A stretch of DNA of 64,000 nucleotides from an uncultured Anaerolineae bacterium. Lineage in GTDB: Bacteria > Chloroflexota > Anaerolineae > Aggregatilineales > Phototrophicaceae. The stretch lies in the NCBI GenBank assembly GCA_937995825.1, contig CALKJO010000013.1, forward strand, positions 1-64,000, read 5' to 3'. A program made the position numbers and the translations under genes. Below the pieces are notes generated by a model. The model saw only the letters and a program-made list of their open reading frames with translations, had not been told where the DNA came from and did no database searches. The number at the start of each line of letters is the position of its first letter. Within the stretch, counting starts at the first letter, position 1. This document shows positions 25,120-40,520 of this stretch, piece by piece.

Positions 25120-27021
25120 ATGACATGCGCTCCTGTTGTCGATACCAGCCGCAGTCCGTTTGCAAAACTGCGCGCCGTCTCCGTCAATGCCGTCATACTG
25201 ACCGATCATTTCTGGGCGGGGCGCCGCCAGCTCAACCGCGAGGTGATCATCCCCGGTCAGGCGCGCCTGTGCGAGGCTACTGGACGAGTCGATAACCTGC
25301 GCGTCGCGAGTGGGCGCAAAGCGGGGCATTTCGTCGGGTGGTTTTTTAATGACTCGGACATTTACAAGCTGCTCGAAGCGGCGAGCTGGCAGCTTGCCGG
25401 CTCGAATGACCCGGAATTGAACGCGCTGGTTGATGGGCTGATCGACGAGGTGGCAGCGGCGCAGCAGCCCGACGGCTATCTGAACAGCTATTTCATGGGT
25501 GAGCGCGCCGAGCGCCGCTGGACAAACTTCGATTACCACGAGATGTACTGCGCCGGTCACCTGATTCAGGCGGCGGTCGCCCATTTTCGGGCGACGGGCA
25601 AGCGCAGTCTGCTGGACGTGGCGATTCGCTTCGCCGATCACATCTGCGCGCGCTTCGGAGCTGAAGATCAGGGTAAAGTCTTCGGCACGGATGGTCACCC
25701 GGAAATCGAGATGGCGCTGGTCGAGCTTGACCGCGTCACCGGCGACCGAAAGTATCTCGATCAGGTGAAATACTTTATTGATGTGCGCGGTTATGGCAAA
25801 CTGGGCAGGGCGTTTGGGCGCTTCGAGTCGTCGTACCATCAGGATCGCGTCCCGTTCCGCGAAATGACGCGGCTTGAAGGGCATTCTGTGCGTGCAGTGT
25901 ACCTCAACTGCGGCGCGGCTGATCTGTATGCCGAAACGGGCGAACCCGCGCTTCATGAGGCGCTCGAACGCATGTGGTCGAGCATGACGACGCGCCAAAT
26001 GTACATCAACGGCGGGCTGGGTTCGCGCTATGAGAACGAGGGCTTCGGCACGGACTACGAACTGCCTCCCGGACGCGCCCATACGGAGACCTGCGCCAGT
26101 GTCGCTAACTTCATGTGGAACTGGCGGATGCTGCTGATCGACGCTGACGGGCGCTATGGCGATCTGATGGAGCTGGCGCTCTATAACAGCGTACTATCTG
26201 GGATTTCGCTCGATGGCACTGCCTACTTTTACCAGAATCCGCTGCTGGATGACGGCGCGCACCGCCGCCAGCAGTGGTTCCCGGTCGCGTGCTGCCCTGC
26301 CAATGTCTCGCGGACGCTGGCATCGCTGCCCGGCTATCTTTACACTGTAAGCGATAACGCTGTCTGGTTGCATCACTTCGCCCGCAGTCAGGCAAACCTA
26401 ACTCTGCCAGATGGACGCGCCGTGTCGCTTATACAGGAGACAGAATATCCCTGGGATGGCAAAGTCACTATAATGGTCGGCACAGCCGGAAACTTTGCTA
26501 TGAAGATGCGCATCCCCGGCTGGGTGGGCGCAGGCTGGACGCTGACGGTCAGCGGTGCGCCGGTCGATCAGGCGGTCGTCAGGGGCTATGCGACCATCTC
26601 GCGGGAATGGAGTGCGGGCGACCGCATCGAACTGCACCTGCCAATGCCCGTTGAGCGCATCGAGAGCCACCCATTCGCGGTGGATAATCAGAATCGCGTC
26701 GCGCTGATGCGCGGACCTATCCTCTACTGCATCGAGGCAGTCGATCATCCGGGAGTTGATGTGCGGCTGTTCGCGCTGCCCGATCAGGCAGCGCTGACGG
26801 CGGACTTTGATCCCGACCTGGTGGGCGGAGTCAGCGTAGTGCATGGCGAGGCGATCATCTCGGACGCCGATCTCGCCTGGGATGGGAAGGCGCTTTATCG
26901 TCGTTATACCACCGCATCAGCCGCTGCATCCTTCAAACGGACGCCCCTGAAAGCGATCCCGTATTTCGCCTGGGCGAACCGCGATCCGGGGCCGATGATG
27001 GTTTGGCTGCGCCGGGCATAA
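25120..27021 (+). CDS. Glycoside hydrolase family 127 (beta-L-arabinofuranosidase type)
   Basis: The 633-residue protein has the (alpha/alpha)6-barrel sequence of GH127: QQPDGYLNSYF, EGHSVRAVYLNCGAADLY, YINGGLGSRYENEGFGTDYELPP, AHTETCASVANFMWNWRM and WFPVACCPANVSRTLAS. GH127 enzymes release L-arabinofuranose from plant-type arabinans using a zinc-bound Cys nucleophile. Glu and Cys of TETC and the Cys pair in ACCPAN are present. One cysteine of the usual C-x-C-C zinc cluster is Val here (VACC). No signal peptide is seen, so it is cytoplasmic and would have depended on the now-broken importer upstream. Apart from that substitution the gene looks intact. Confidence 0.85.
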   Translation: MTCAPVVDTSRSPFAKLRAVSVNAVILTDHFWAGRRQLNREVIIPGQARLCEATGRVDNLRVASGRKAGHFVGWFFNDSDIYKLLEAASWQLAGSNDPELNALVDGLIDEVAAAQQPDGYLNSYFMGERAERRWTNFDYHEMYCAGHLIQAAVAHFRATGKRSLLDVAIRFADHICARFGAEDQGKVFGTDGHPEIEMALVELDRVTGDRKYLDQVKYFIDVRGYGKLGRAFGRFESSYHQDRVPFREMTRLEGHSVRAVYLNCGAADLYAETGEPALHEALERMWSSMTTRQMYINGGLGSRYENEGFGTDYELPPGRAHTETCASVANFMWNWRMLLIDADGRYGDLMELALYNSVLSGISLDGTAYFYQNPLLDDGAHRRQQWFPVACCPANVSRTLASLPGYLYTVSDNAVWLHHFARSQANLTLPDGRAVSLIQETEYPWDGKVTIMVGTAGNFAMKMRIPGWVGAGWTLTVSGAPVDQAVVRGYATISREWSAGDRIELHLPMPVERIESHPFAVDNQNRVALMRGPILYCIEAVDHPGVDVRLFALPDQAALTADFDPDLVGGVSVVHGEAIISDADLAWDGKALYRRYTTASAAASFKRTPLKAIPYFAWANRDPGPMMVWLRRA

Positions 27022-27379
27022 CGCAGATAGGGCTGTTTGGAACCAGTTGCCGACCGTCCTCACTGCGGGGCGTTTCTGAGTTGCTCAGCAGTGCATCCGG
27101 TGGTTATCCCGCACACCCGATGATGCACGGGATCATGCCATCGCTGCCGCCGGAGCAGTTCCGAGACGCTGCTGAAAAGTCGCCTGCGCTGGCGGGCAGC
27201 GATCCACACCAGTTGAACCAACTGCTTGAGCGCCTGTGTCAGGGTGAGGCGACTGCTGTGGAAAGCCAAGCGCAGCGGCTCAGGCAGCACCCGGCGCGGC
27301 TGCTTGCCGCCATGACCCGCCGAGTCGGCTGCCGAGTTTATGGGGGCGCAGGTGATCCGCTGCGCCCCCAAGCTCAGCT
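27022..27379. other. 358-bp gap between convergent genes: terminator hairpin, no gene recognised
   Basis: Both strands have open frames of about 100 codons here, but neither resembles a protein I know or has a ribosome binding site. The sequence could be a worn remnant of a gene or insertion element. The only clear element is the hairpin at 27341-27370. Confidence 0.5.
27341..27370. terminator. Bidirectional terminator-like hairpin
   Basis: TGGGGGCGCAG (27341-27351) and CTGCGCCCCCA (27360-27370) are perfect 11-bp arms around an 8-base loop, placed between the convergent GH127 and DHOD-like genes. No T-tract follows. Confidence 0.6.
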
Positions 27380-28384
27380 TTACAGCGGCGCCTCCGTCCG
27401 ATAATAGGTCAGCGCCTTCATATACTGTGCGCGCTCAAAGGCGGTCGGATCAGGGCAGTTGATCTGGCTGAGCGCGCCGCGCATCTGCGCCACCGACTCA
27501 TACTCGTTCTGATCCATCCACTCGACCAACTCGCGCTCGACCACGCGCAGATAATCGATGCCGTTTTTCAGCAGCGCCGACGCCATCATCGTCACCTGCG
27601 CGCCCGCCAGCAGCAGCTTGACCGCGTCTGTCCCATGATGGACGCCGCCGGTTGCCGCCAGTTCAGCGCGGACGCGCCCGAACAGGATGGCGATCCAGCG
27701 CAGCGGCAGCCGCAGCGACTGCGGCGTACTGAGCAGGACATTCGGGCGCACCTCCAGATGCTCCAGGTCGATGTCCGGCTGGTAGAAGCGGTTGAACAGC
27801 ACCAGCGCCCGCGCCCCCGCGCCATCAAACTGCTTCGCCATGTTCGCCATGTTGCTGAAGAATGGGCTGAGCTTGACAGCCACCGGCACCTGCACCGCTG
27901 CGCAGACGGCGCGCACGATCTCGAGGTCGCGCGCCTCGACCTCGGAGCCGGGCAGATCGGGATCGGTCGGGATGGCGTAGAGGTTGAGTTCGAGCGCGTC
28001 CGCGCCCGCCTCAACCATCTGCGCCGCGAATTTGACCCAGCGCCCCGGCGTCGTCCCGTTCAAGCTGGCGATGATCGGAATGTCCACCGACGCTTTCGCC
28101 TCCTGAATCAGCTTGAGATAGCCGACCGGATCGGCGTGATACTCACGCGGGGACGGGAAATACGACAGCGCCTCAGCATAGCTCTCTGTCCCGCGCGTCA
28201 GATGGAACTCGAGCGCCGTCTGCTCAAGGCGAATCTGTTCCTCAAACAGCGAATACAGCACGACCGCGCCCGCGCCTGCATCCTCCAGGCGCTTGATGCC
28301 AGCGAGCTTCTCCGACAAGGGCGACGCCGAGGCGACCAGCGGTGAACGCAGCGGCAGCCCGAGATAGGTGGTGGATAGGTTCAT
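27380..28384 (-). CDS. Dihydroorotate-dehydrogenase-like flavoprotein linked to NifJ
   Basis: The 334-residue TIM-barrel flavoprotein begins MNLSTTYLGLPLRSPLVASASPLSEK, typical of the DHOD-like group that sits beside pyruvate:ferredoxin oxidoreductase. It shows IPIIASLNGTTPGRW and PVAVKLSPFFSNMANMA as substrate and FMN segments. Its start codon lies one base after the nifJ stop, so the two are translated together. In true PyrD the next step is orotate synthesis, but no pyr gene is nearby and the paralogue's exact reaction is not known to me. ATG 28384 was chosen because the longer frame would run inside nifJ. Confidence 0.85.
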   Translation of the reverse strand: MNLSTTYLGLPLRSPLVASASPLSEKLAGIKRLEDAGAGAVVLYSLFEEQIRLEQTALEFHLTRGTESYAEALSYFPSPREYHADPVGYLKLIQEAKASVDIPIIASLNGTTPGRWVKFAAQMVEAGADALELNLYAIPTDPDLPGSEVEARDLEIVRAVCAAVQVPVAVKLSPFFSNMANMAKQFDGAGARALVLFNRFYQPDIDLEHLEVRPNVLLSTPQSLRLPLRWIAILFGRVRAELAATGGVHHGTDAVKLLLAGAQVTMMASALLKNGIDYLRVVERELVEWMDQNEYESVAQMRGALSQINCPDPTAFERAQYMKALTYYRTEAPL

Positions 28385-28385
28385 C

Positions 28386-31943
<3,558 letters not shown>

Positions 31944-32054
31944 CTTCTCTCCTCGGCAGCCCCAATACATCGATCCGGTTTTCCTCTTATCATCCCCGAA
32001 AGGCGTCGATCTCGTTAGTGACAGGCGTAACCTGATCAGGGGAACATTCCGCGT

Positions 32055-32060
32055 TATAAT
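32055..32060 (+). promoter_or_regulatory. Candidate -10 box of the transketolase promoter
   Basis: TATAAT at 32055-32060 lies 42 bases before the start codon. No good -35 box is at the right distance, so an activator or a different sigma factor may be needed. Confidence 0.4.
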
Positions 32061-32101
32061 ATCGGGCTTGATTGAGCGCTTCACATCACGGAGGATAAAT
32101 T

Positions 32102-34117
32102 GTGACCCTCACGCTTGACCTACAGACCTTAGCCATCAACACGATCCGCACGCTCTCGATTGACGCAGTGCAGAAAGCCAACAGCGGACATCCGGGCTTG
32201 CCGTTGGGCGCTGCGCCGATGGCGTTCACCCTATGGACGCGCTTTCTGCGCCACAATCCGCACAATCCGGCGTGGGCGAACCGCGACCGCTTCATCCTCA
32301 GCGCCGGGCACGGATCGATGCTGATTTACGCCCTGCTCTATCTGACCGGCTACGACGTCACGCTGGATGATCTCAAAGCCTTTCGTCAGTGGGGCAGCAA
32401 GACCGCCGGACATCCCGAATACGGACACACGCCCGGCGTTGAGACGACGACCGGTCCGCTTGGACAGGGCGCAGCGAACGCCGTCGGTTTTGCGCTGGCG
32501 GAAGCCTATCTCGCGTCCTACTTCAATCGTCCGGGCTTTCCGCTGGTCGATCACTACACCTACGCGCTGGTCAGCGACGGCGATCTGATGGAAGGCGTCA
32601 GCGCTGAAGCCGGATCGCTGGCGGGGCATTGGGGCTTGGGCAAGCTGATCTATCTGTATGACAGCAACGATGTGACCCTCGACGGCAGCGCCGAGATGAC
32701 CTTCACCGAAGACGTGGCGGCGCGCTACCGCGCCTACGGCTGGCACACGCTGACGGTTGACGATGGCAACGACGTGGAGGCGATTGCCGCCGCCATCGAA
32801 CAGGCGCGCGCCGTGACCGATCAGCCGTCGCTGATCACGATCAAGACGATCATCGGCTATGGCAGCCCGAACAAAGCCGGCTCGAATAAAGCGCACGGAT
32901 CGCCGCTCGGCGCGGATGAGGTCAAGCTGACCAAACAGGCGCTCGGCTTCCCGCCCGATCAGGACTTTTACGTGCCGGGCGAGGCGCTGGAGCTGTTCCG
33001 CAGCGCCATTGACACTGGCACGAAGCTGGAAGCTGAATGGAACGCCCTGCTTGAGCGCTATCGCGCTGCCTATCCCGATCTGGGCGCGGAGTGGGATCGG
33101 CTGATGGCGGGCGAGCTGCCGCCCGGCTGGGACGCCGATATTCCGATCTTCGGCGCAGACAAAAAGATCGCCACCCGCAATGCCAGTGGGCAGGTGCTGA
33201 ACGCGATTGCCGCCAAAGTCCCAACCATGATCGGCGGCGACGCCGATTTATCCGAAAGCACCAAGACGCTGCTGAAAAACGCCGCCAGCACCGGGCGCGG
33301 TCAGCCGGCGGCGCGCAATGTCCGCTTTGGCGTCCGCGAACACGCGATGGGATCGATTGCCAACGCGCTGGCGCTGCACGGCGGGATCGTCAAGCCGTTC
33401 ACTGCGACCTTTCTCACTTTCAGCGACTACATGCGCCCCGCCATCCGGCTCGGCGCGCTGATGAACATCGCGCCGATCTACGTCTTCACCCATGACAGCA
33501 TCGGCTTGGGCGAGGACGGGCCCACCCATCAGCCGGTTGAGCATGTCATGTCGCTGCGCCTGATCCCCAATCTGCACACCTTCCGCCCCGCCGATGCCAA
33601 CGAGACGGCGGGCGCATGGGCGGCGGCGATGCGCGCGGATAAGGCGTGCGCGCTGATCTTCACACGCCAGGACTTGCCCGTCCTGACCGGCGAGGGCATC
33701 GGCGGGGTGAGCGCGATCCATGCCGGCGTTGCGCGCGGCGGCTACGTGCTGGCGCAGAGCGGCACAGGCACGCCCGACGTGATCCTGATGAGCAGCGGCA
33801 GCGAGGTTCACATCGCGCATGAGGCGTATACCGCGCTGGCGGGCGCGGGCGTCAATGTCCGGCTGGTGTCGCTGCCGTGCTGGTCACTGTTCGACGCGCA
33901 GGACGCCGACTACCGCGAGAGCGTCCTGCCCGCCAGCGTGACCCGCCGCGTCAGCATTGAAGCGGGCGTGACGCTCGGCTGGCAGAAATATGTTGGGCTG
34001 CACGGCGTGGCGATTGGCGTGGACAAATTCGGGGCGAGCGCGCCATATCAAAAAATCTACGAGGAATACGGGCTGACCGCAAATGCCGTAATCGCGGCGG
34101 CGCAGGGGCTGCTATAA
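32102..34117 (+). CDS. tkt: Transketolase
   Basis: The 671-residue protein has the full ThDP enzyme layout: [17 protein letters not shown] near the N-terminus, [20 protein letters not shown], the ThDP motif [22 protein letters not shown], and in the second domain [19 protein letters not shown] and [19 protein letters not shown]. It moves two-carbon units between sugar phosphates in the pentose phosphate pathway. The start is GTG 32102, with ACGGAGGA 7 bases upstream. It is divergent from nifJ and followed by a hairpin. Confidence 0.96.
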   Translation: MTLTLDLQTLAINTIRTLSIDAVQKANSGHPGLPLGAAPMAFTLWTRFLRHNPHNPAWANRDRFILSAGHGSMLIYALLYLTGYDVTLDDLKAFRQWGSKTAGHPEYGHTPGVETTTGPLGQGAANAVGFALAEAYLASYFNRPGFPLVDHYTYALVSDGDLMEGVSAEAGSLAGHWGLGKLIYLYDSNDVTLDGSAEMTFTEDVAARYRAYGWHTLTVDDGNDVEAIAAAIEQARAVTDQPSLITIKTIIGYGSPNKAGSNKAHGSPLGADEVKLTKQALGFPPDQDFYVPGEALELFRSAIDTGTKLEAEWNALLERYRAAYPDLGAEWDRLMAGELPPGWDADIPIFGADKKIATRNASGQVLNAIAAKVPTMIGGDADLSESTKTLLKNAASTGRGQPAARNVRFGVREHAMGSIANALALHGGIVKPFTATFLTFSDYMRPAIRLGALMNIAPIYVFTHDSIGLGEDGPTHQPVEHVMSLRLIPNLHTFRPADANETAGAWAAAMRADKACALIFTRQDLPVLTGEGIGGVSAIHAGVARGGYVLAQSGTGTPDVILMSSGSEVHIAHEAYTALAGAGVNVRLVSLPCWSLFDAQDADYRESVLPASVTRRVSIEAGVTLGWQKYVGLHGVAIGVDKFGASAPYQKIYEEYGLTANAVIAAAQGLL

Positions 34118-34127
34118 ATGACACCGA

Positions 34128-34160
34128 CGCGCCGGAGGCGAACTTTGAACCTCCGGCGCG
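34128..34160 (+). terminator. Terminator-like hairpin after tkt
   Basis: CGCGCCGGAGG (34128-34138) and CCTCCGGCGCG (34150-34160) form a perfect 11-bp stem with an 11-base loop, 10 bases after the tkt stop. There is no T-tract. Confidence 0.6.
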
Positions 34161-34191
34161 CAGATCGTGTATTGACTAATATTAACGATTA

Positions 34192-34220
34192 TTGGCATCG
34201 CTTCTGAGACGAACTATAAT
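34192..34220 (+). promoter_or_regulatory. Sigma-70 promoter of the peptide-transporter ATPase pair
   Basis: TTGGCA (34192-34197) is followed after exactly 17 bases by a perfect TATAAT (34215-34220). RNA would start near 34227, giving a leader of about 143 bases. Confidence 0.7.
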
Positions 34221-34369
34221 CTTCGCACGTTTCCGTTTTAATCATGACAACCGGACAGCGTTTTCGCCGCGGTTGATTGGCATTCAATTATTGACCGACC
34301 CAGCGCGTCCTTCATCTTGGGCAGCGCGCCAGGGCAGAAGCAAAAATCGAGGGTTCAGGAGGGAATGGA

Positions 34370-35398
34370 TTGGGCATCTTGATGGAAGTCAAAAACCTTG
34401 TGACAAGGTTTTATACCCAGGAAGGCACGGTCTACGCCGTCAATGATGTCTCGTATCAACTGCAAGAGGGCGAGACACTGGGTGTCGTGGGAGAGAGCGG
34501 CAGCGGCAAGAGCGTTCACGCGCTGTCGATCATGCGCCTGATCCCCAGTCCGCCGGGCAAAATCGAAGGGGGCGAAGTCATCTTCAAGGGGCGCGATCTG
34601 CTCAAGCTCTCGAATGACGAGATACGGCTGGTGCGCGGGGCAGATATCGCCATGATCTTCCAAGACCCCATGACCTCGCTCAATCCGGTGCTGACCATCG
34701 GCACGCAGATCACCGAGGCGCTCAAGCTGCACCTGGGCATGGGCGACAAGGAAGCCAATGACCGCGCCGCCGAGCTGCTCACGATGGTCGGCATCCCAGA
34801 TGCAAAAAAACGCTTGAAGAACTATCCGCATCAGTTTTCGGGCGGGATGCGTCAGCGTGTGATGATCGCGATGGCGCTCTCGTGCAATCCCAAGCTGCTG
34901 ATTGCCGATGAGCCGACAACCGCACTGGACGTGACTATTCAGGCGCAGATTCTCGACCTGGTGCGCCGCCTCAAAGACCAGTTCGGCATGGCGATCATCT
35001 GGATCAGCCACGACCTGGGCGTGGTCGCGGGCTTGGCGGACACCGTGCAGGTCATGTACGGCGGGCAGGTGGTCGAGCGCGGATCGGCGGAGGAAGTCTT
35101 CAAGAACACGCGCCATCCGTACACGCTCGGTCTGCTCAAGTCGCTGCCGCGCCACGACACGCGGCAGCACGGCGAAAAACTGACGCAGATCGAAGGTTCG
35201 CCGCCGGACATGCGCATCCTGCCGAAAGGCTGTCCATTCTTCGCCCGCTGCGCCTTCCGCATCCCCGGAAAATGCGATGAGGAGCGCCCACCGCTGGTCG
35301 CTGTGCCGGGCGATCCGGTCGATCATGTCAAGGCGTGCTTTGTCGATGTCAAATCCGGTCAGCTCTATGAGCAGTTAGGAGTGCAGCAACATGCCTAA
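34370..35398 (+). CDS. Peptide/nickel-type ABC transporter ATP-binding protein (DppD/OppD type)
   Basis: The 342-residue protein has Walker A GESGSGKS, signature [15 protein letters not shown], Walker [15 protein letters not shown] and the C-terminal Cys-rich oligopeptide domain with [16 protein letters not shown], which in this family holds an iron-sulfur cluster. It powers import of peptides together with a DppF-type partner. TTG 34370 is chosen because AGGAGG (34357-34362) lies 7 bases upstream. The next in-frame ATG (34382) would be 19 bases away. No permease or binding protein is adjacent. A fitting set without ATPases lies at 54.8-58.6 kb. Confidence 0.92.
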   Translation: MGILMEVKNLVTRFYTQEGTVYAVNDVSYQLQEGETLGVVGESGSGKSVHALSIMRLIPSPPGKIEGGEVIFKGRDLLKLSNDEIRLVRGADIAMIFQDPMTSLNPVLTIGTQITEALKLHLGMGDKEANDRAAELLTMVGIPDAKKRLKNYPHQFSGGMRQRVMIAMALSCNPKLLIADEPTTALDVTIQAQILDLVRRLKDQFGMAIIWISHDLGVVAGLADTVQVMYGGQVVERGSAEEVFKNTRHPYTLGLLKSLPRHDTRQHGEKLTQIEGSPPDMRILPKGCPFFARCAFRIPGKCDEERPPLVAVPGDPVDHVKACFVDVKSGQLYEQLGVQQHA

Positions 35399-36440
35399 TG
35401 CCGCCGCGACAACAGCGCCCGCCGCTGCCAAAGCGAGCAGCAACGGTCGCGAAGTCTTATTAGAAGTCAAAAATCTCAAGAAATATTTCCCGATCACCGC
35501 TGGGATCATCCTCCAGCGCCAGGTCGGCGCGGTCAAGGCGGTCGATGATATCAGCTTCCGCGTCTACAAAGGGGAAACGCTCGGCTTGGTGGGCGAGTCC
35601 GGCTGCGGCAAAAGCACGACCGGGCGCACCGTCCTTCAGCTTTACAAGCCGACCGCCGGCAGCGTCGTCTTTGAAGGCAAGGAACTGACCACCCTGCCCG
35701 CGCCAGAGCTGCGCAAGATGCGCAAGCGCATGCAGATGATCTTCCAAGACCCGTTCGCGTCGCTCAATCCGCGCATGTCGGTCGGCAACATCGTGAGCGA
35801 GCCGCTGCGTATCCACAACGTGATTCAGAACAAGAATGAGCTGCAGGAATATGTTGAGCGGCTGCTGGAGCGCGTCGGGCTGAATCCCTACTACGTCAAC
35901 CGCTATCCGCACGAGTTCTCCGGCGGTCAGCGCCAGCGCATCGGCATCGCCCGCGCCTTGGCGCTCAATCCGAGCTTCATCGTCGCCGATGAGCCGATCT
36001 CGGCGCTGGACGTGTCGATTCAGGCGCAAGTCGTCAACCTGCTGGAAGAACTCCAAGATGAGTTTAACCTGACCTATCTGTTCATCGCCCATGATCTGAG
36101 CATGGTGCGCCATATCTGCGACCGTGTGGCAGTGATGTATCTGGGCAAGATCGTCGAGCTGGGCCCTGTCGATGAGGTGTACGACAATCCGCTGCACCCG
36201 TATACGCAGTCGCTGTTGTCCGCCGTGCCAGTCCCCGATCCGCTGATCGAGAAGCGCCGTCAGCGCATCATCCTGACCGGCGATGTGCCGTCCCCGGCGC
36301 GCCCGCCGCTCGGCTGCAACTTCAACACGCGCTGCCCAGTCGCGCTGGCAGGCATCTGCTATCAACAACCCGATCCGGAACTGATCGAAGTCACGCCGGA
36401 GCATTTCGTCGCCTGCCACCGCGTCACGCCGTTCAACTGA
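35391..36440 (+). CDS. Peptide/nickel-type ABC transporter ATP-binding protein (DppF/OppF type)
   Basis: The 349-residue protein has Walker [10 protein letters not shown], the Q-loop segment [14 protein letters not shown], signature [15 protein letters not shown], Walker [15 protein letters not shown] and a C-terminal oligopeptide domain with [16 protein letters not shown]. It forms a heterodimer with the preceding ATPase, and the genes overlap by 8 bases. An extra N-terminal 20 residues rich in Ala precede the ATPase domain. It probably serves the permease pair located 20 kb away. Confidence 0.92.
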   Translation: MPNAAATTAPAAAKASSNGREVLLEVKNLKKYFPITAGIILQRQVGAVKAVDDISFRVYKGETLGLVGESGCGKSTTGRTVLQLYKPTAGSVVFEGKELTTLPAPELRKMRKRMQMIFQDPFASLNPRMSVGNIVSEPLRIHNVIQNKNELQEYVERLLERVGLNPYYVNRYPHEFSGGQRQRIGIARALALNPSFIVADEPISALDVSIQAQVVNLLEELQDEFNLTYLFIAHDLSMVRHICDRVAVMYLGKIVELGPVDEVYDNPLHPYTQSLLSAVPVPDPLIEKRRQRIILTGDVPSPARPPLGCNFNTRCPVALAGICYQQPDPELIEVTPEHFVACHRVTPFN

Positions 36441-36480
36441 CCTGCGGTCTGAAGATGAAGCGGCAGCGATGCGCCTGTTG

Positions 36481-36542
36481 AACGCAGAGCGCGCAGAGCA
36501 AGTAAAAGCTTTTTCTCAGAAAGCCACTGCGTCCTCTGCGTT
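36481..36542. repeat. Inverted repeat with AACGCAGAG arms
   Basis: AACGCAGAGCGCGCAG (36481-36496) and CTGCGTCCTCTGCGTT (36527-36542) pair at 14 of 16 positions around an A/T-rich loop. I have the impression that this GCAGAG-type repeat recurs between genes in many unrelated genomes. It lies just after the peptide ATPase genes and may fold in RNA. Confidence 0.55.
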
Positions 36543-36655
36543 ATGACTTTTCAAAGGCGATTGCCCTGAGCATCCTTCCCCTTCATTTTTCCCATCGTTA
36601 ACTCATGGTTATAATGACGCCATCGAACTGACCTTCTGGACACATGGAGCGCACG

Positions 36656-38294
<1,639 letters not shown>

Positions 38295-38302
<8 letters not shown>

Positions 38303-40508
38303 TACTGCTCTCAAGCCGCCGCGCGCGCTCGCCCCGGTCGGGCGGGCATGGATGCGCATTTCCCCCAGTATCGCGCCGATCCTCGCCGTCCTGACCGCGC
38401 TGCTGGTCACGGTCGTGTTCATGGTCGTGACCGGCGGGCGCGGCGATGTCGGGCGCGGACTCAATATCGCCGGCACAGCCTACAGCGCCCTGCTCGAAGG
38501 CTCGCTCGGGCTGGCGCTCAACGATGTCGTCTCGCGGGATGACTTCGGCGGGCTGCTGGCGCTGGCGAACGCCGAACCCATCGCCCAAAGCGATCTGCGC
38601 ACGCTGGGACGCGACGCCACCCATCTGAACAACTTCGGCGTCGACAATGCGCGGCGCTTCGCGCCGGCGCTCGCCCCCTTCGCTGATCTAGACGACGACG
38701 CGCTCAATACCCTGGCTGCGAGCGTGCCGGAGCTGCGCGGGCTGGGCGCAGATCGGATCGCCGCCTATGCGCCGCTGATCGCCGACCTCGACGCGCTCGA
38801 ACGCCCGGCGGTGCGTCAGCTTGCGAGCCAATATGCCGCGCAGACCGCGCTCGACGCCGCCGACCGCGCCGCCATCGAAGCGGCAGCGCCCTCCGCCGCC
38901 GATCTGGACGATGCCGCCCTGCTCGACGCGATCAAACTCGTCCATTCAGCGGGGATCGCCCGGCTGGCGCGGCTGGCGGAGGCGGTCGTGACGCTGGACA
39001 GCGCCGGTATCGCGCTCGACTCCAGCTTCGCCGATCTGCTGGCGCAGATGGGCGCGATCACCAGCAGCACCGGCGCGGTCGTCGGGGCGTCGAACGCGCG
39101 CGCTGCCGCCGCCACCCTCGACCGTCTGACGGCGGCGGGCGTCCCCGACCCGTCCGGGCTGGCGGAGCAGATCGCCATCGTCCGCGCATTGTATGACATC
39201 AACCTGCTGAATGACCGTGACGTCGCCCACGCGCTCAATACCGAGCTTGAAAGCGCGGTCTCGGACAATCTGATCGTCCGCCGACCGGGCAACCGCTTGG
39301 TCAATGCGCCGGGGGCGAGCCCGGCGGGCATCCTCTACACGGCGGAGGGCAAAGCCGATGTCGCTTTTCTACGGATCGGCGCGGGATCGGCGCTGCTGTT
39401 CTTCCCAGCGCAGTTGGAAAGCACAATCGTCCGCGCGATCCCGTTCATCATCGCCGGACTCGCCGTCGCGCTCGGCTTCAAAGCCGGCTTATTCAATATC
39501 GGCGCGGAAGGTCAGCTCTACATGGGCGGCTTGCTGGCGGTCTGGATCGGCTTCGCGCCGATGTTTGCTGGTCTGCCAGTGCTAATCCACGTCCCATTGA
39601 TGATCGCCTGCGGGATTCTCGGCGGCGCGCTCTGGGGCGCTGTGCCGGGCTTGCTCAAAGCCTACACCGGCGCGCACGAAGTCATCGTGACGATCATGCT
39701 CAACTACATCGCCATCCGCTTCACCGACTGGATCATCAAATCGACCAACCCGATCATCCTGCTCGACCCAAATGCCAGCACGCCGCGCACGCCTTTCATC
39801 ACGGAGACGGCGATCATGCCGCGCTTCGACGCGATCCCGCCCTGGCTGTTCATCGCGGCGGGGATCGCCGCCGCCCTGCTCAGCCTGTGGCGCATTCGCG
39901 AGCGGCTGACGCCGCAAACGGCGATCCGCTCGGTTGTGATGGGCGCGCTGGTCGCAGTCGGGGGGCTGTTTCTGGCGTGGACGACCGTGCGCGGTCAGCT
40001 TCATATCGGCTTCCTGCTGATGCTGGCTGCCGTCTGGTTCACCGACTGGTTCCTGACGCGCACAACGCCCGGCTTTGAACTGCGCACCGTTGGCACGAAC
40101 CCCAACGCCGCCAAATACGCCGGCATGAACGTCCGGCGCAGCATTGTGCTGGCGCTGGCGCTCAGCGGCGGGCTGGCGGGCTTGGCGGGCAGCATCGAGA
40201 TTTCGGCGGTGCAGCTCAACATGAAACCGGAGTTCTTCGCGGGCTTGGGCTTCGATGCCATTGCCGTCGCGCTGCTGGCGCGCACGGAGCCGAAAAACAT
40301 GATCGTCGCCGGCTTGCTGTGGGGCGCGCTGCTCTCCGGCGCGGGGCTGATGCAGGTGCGCGCCAATATCAGCATCGACCTGGTCAAGATCATTCAGGCA
40401 TTGATCATCATGTTCATCGCAGCGGACGCGATCATTCGCTATCTCTGGCGCATCCCCAAGACCGAAGGCGGCGCGGCGACCTTCACGGCAAAAGGCTGGG
40501 GTGGGTAA
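38295..40508 (+). CDS. BMP-type ABC importer permease 1 with a large inserted domain
   Basis: The protein has 737 residues, roughly twice the usual 350. A first membrane segment (about 28-50) is followed by AGTAYSALLEGSLG, as in ordinary NupP/YufP-like permeases. A hydrophilic stretch of about 290 residues (about 75-365) then interrupts, rich in Ala, Leu and Asp, with short helical periods such as DLDDDALNTLAASVPELRGL and DDAALLDAIKLVHSAG. The normal permease resumes with LESTIVRAIPFIIAGLAVALGF and the diagnostic GLFNIGAEGQLYMGG, and continues to the end. The insert should face outward between helices 1 and 2. Its start overlaps the ATPase stop by 8 bases. Confidence 0.87.
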
Positions 40509-40520
40509 CAAGGACGAATC

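Noticed and set aside
27060..27371. A transposase remnant on the minus strand
   Set aside because: A 103-codon frame exists with a vaguely transposase-like composition, but no motif, inverted repeats or target duplication support it.
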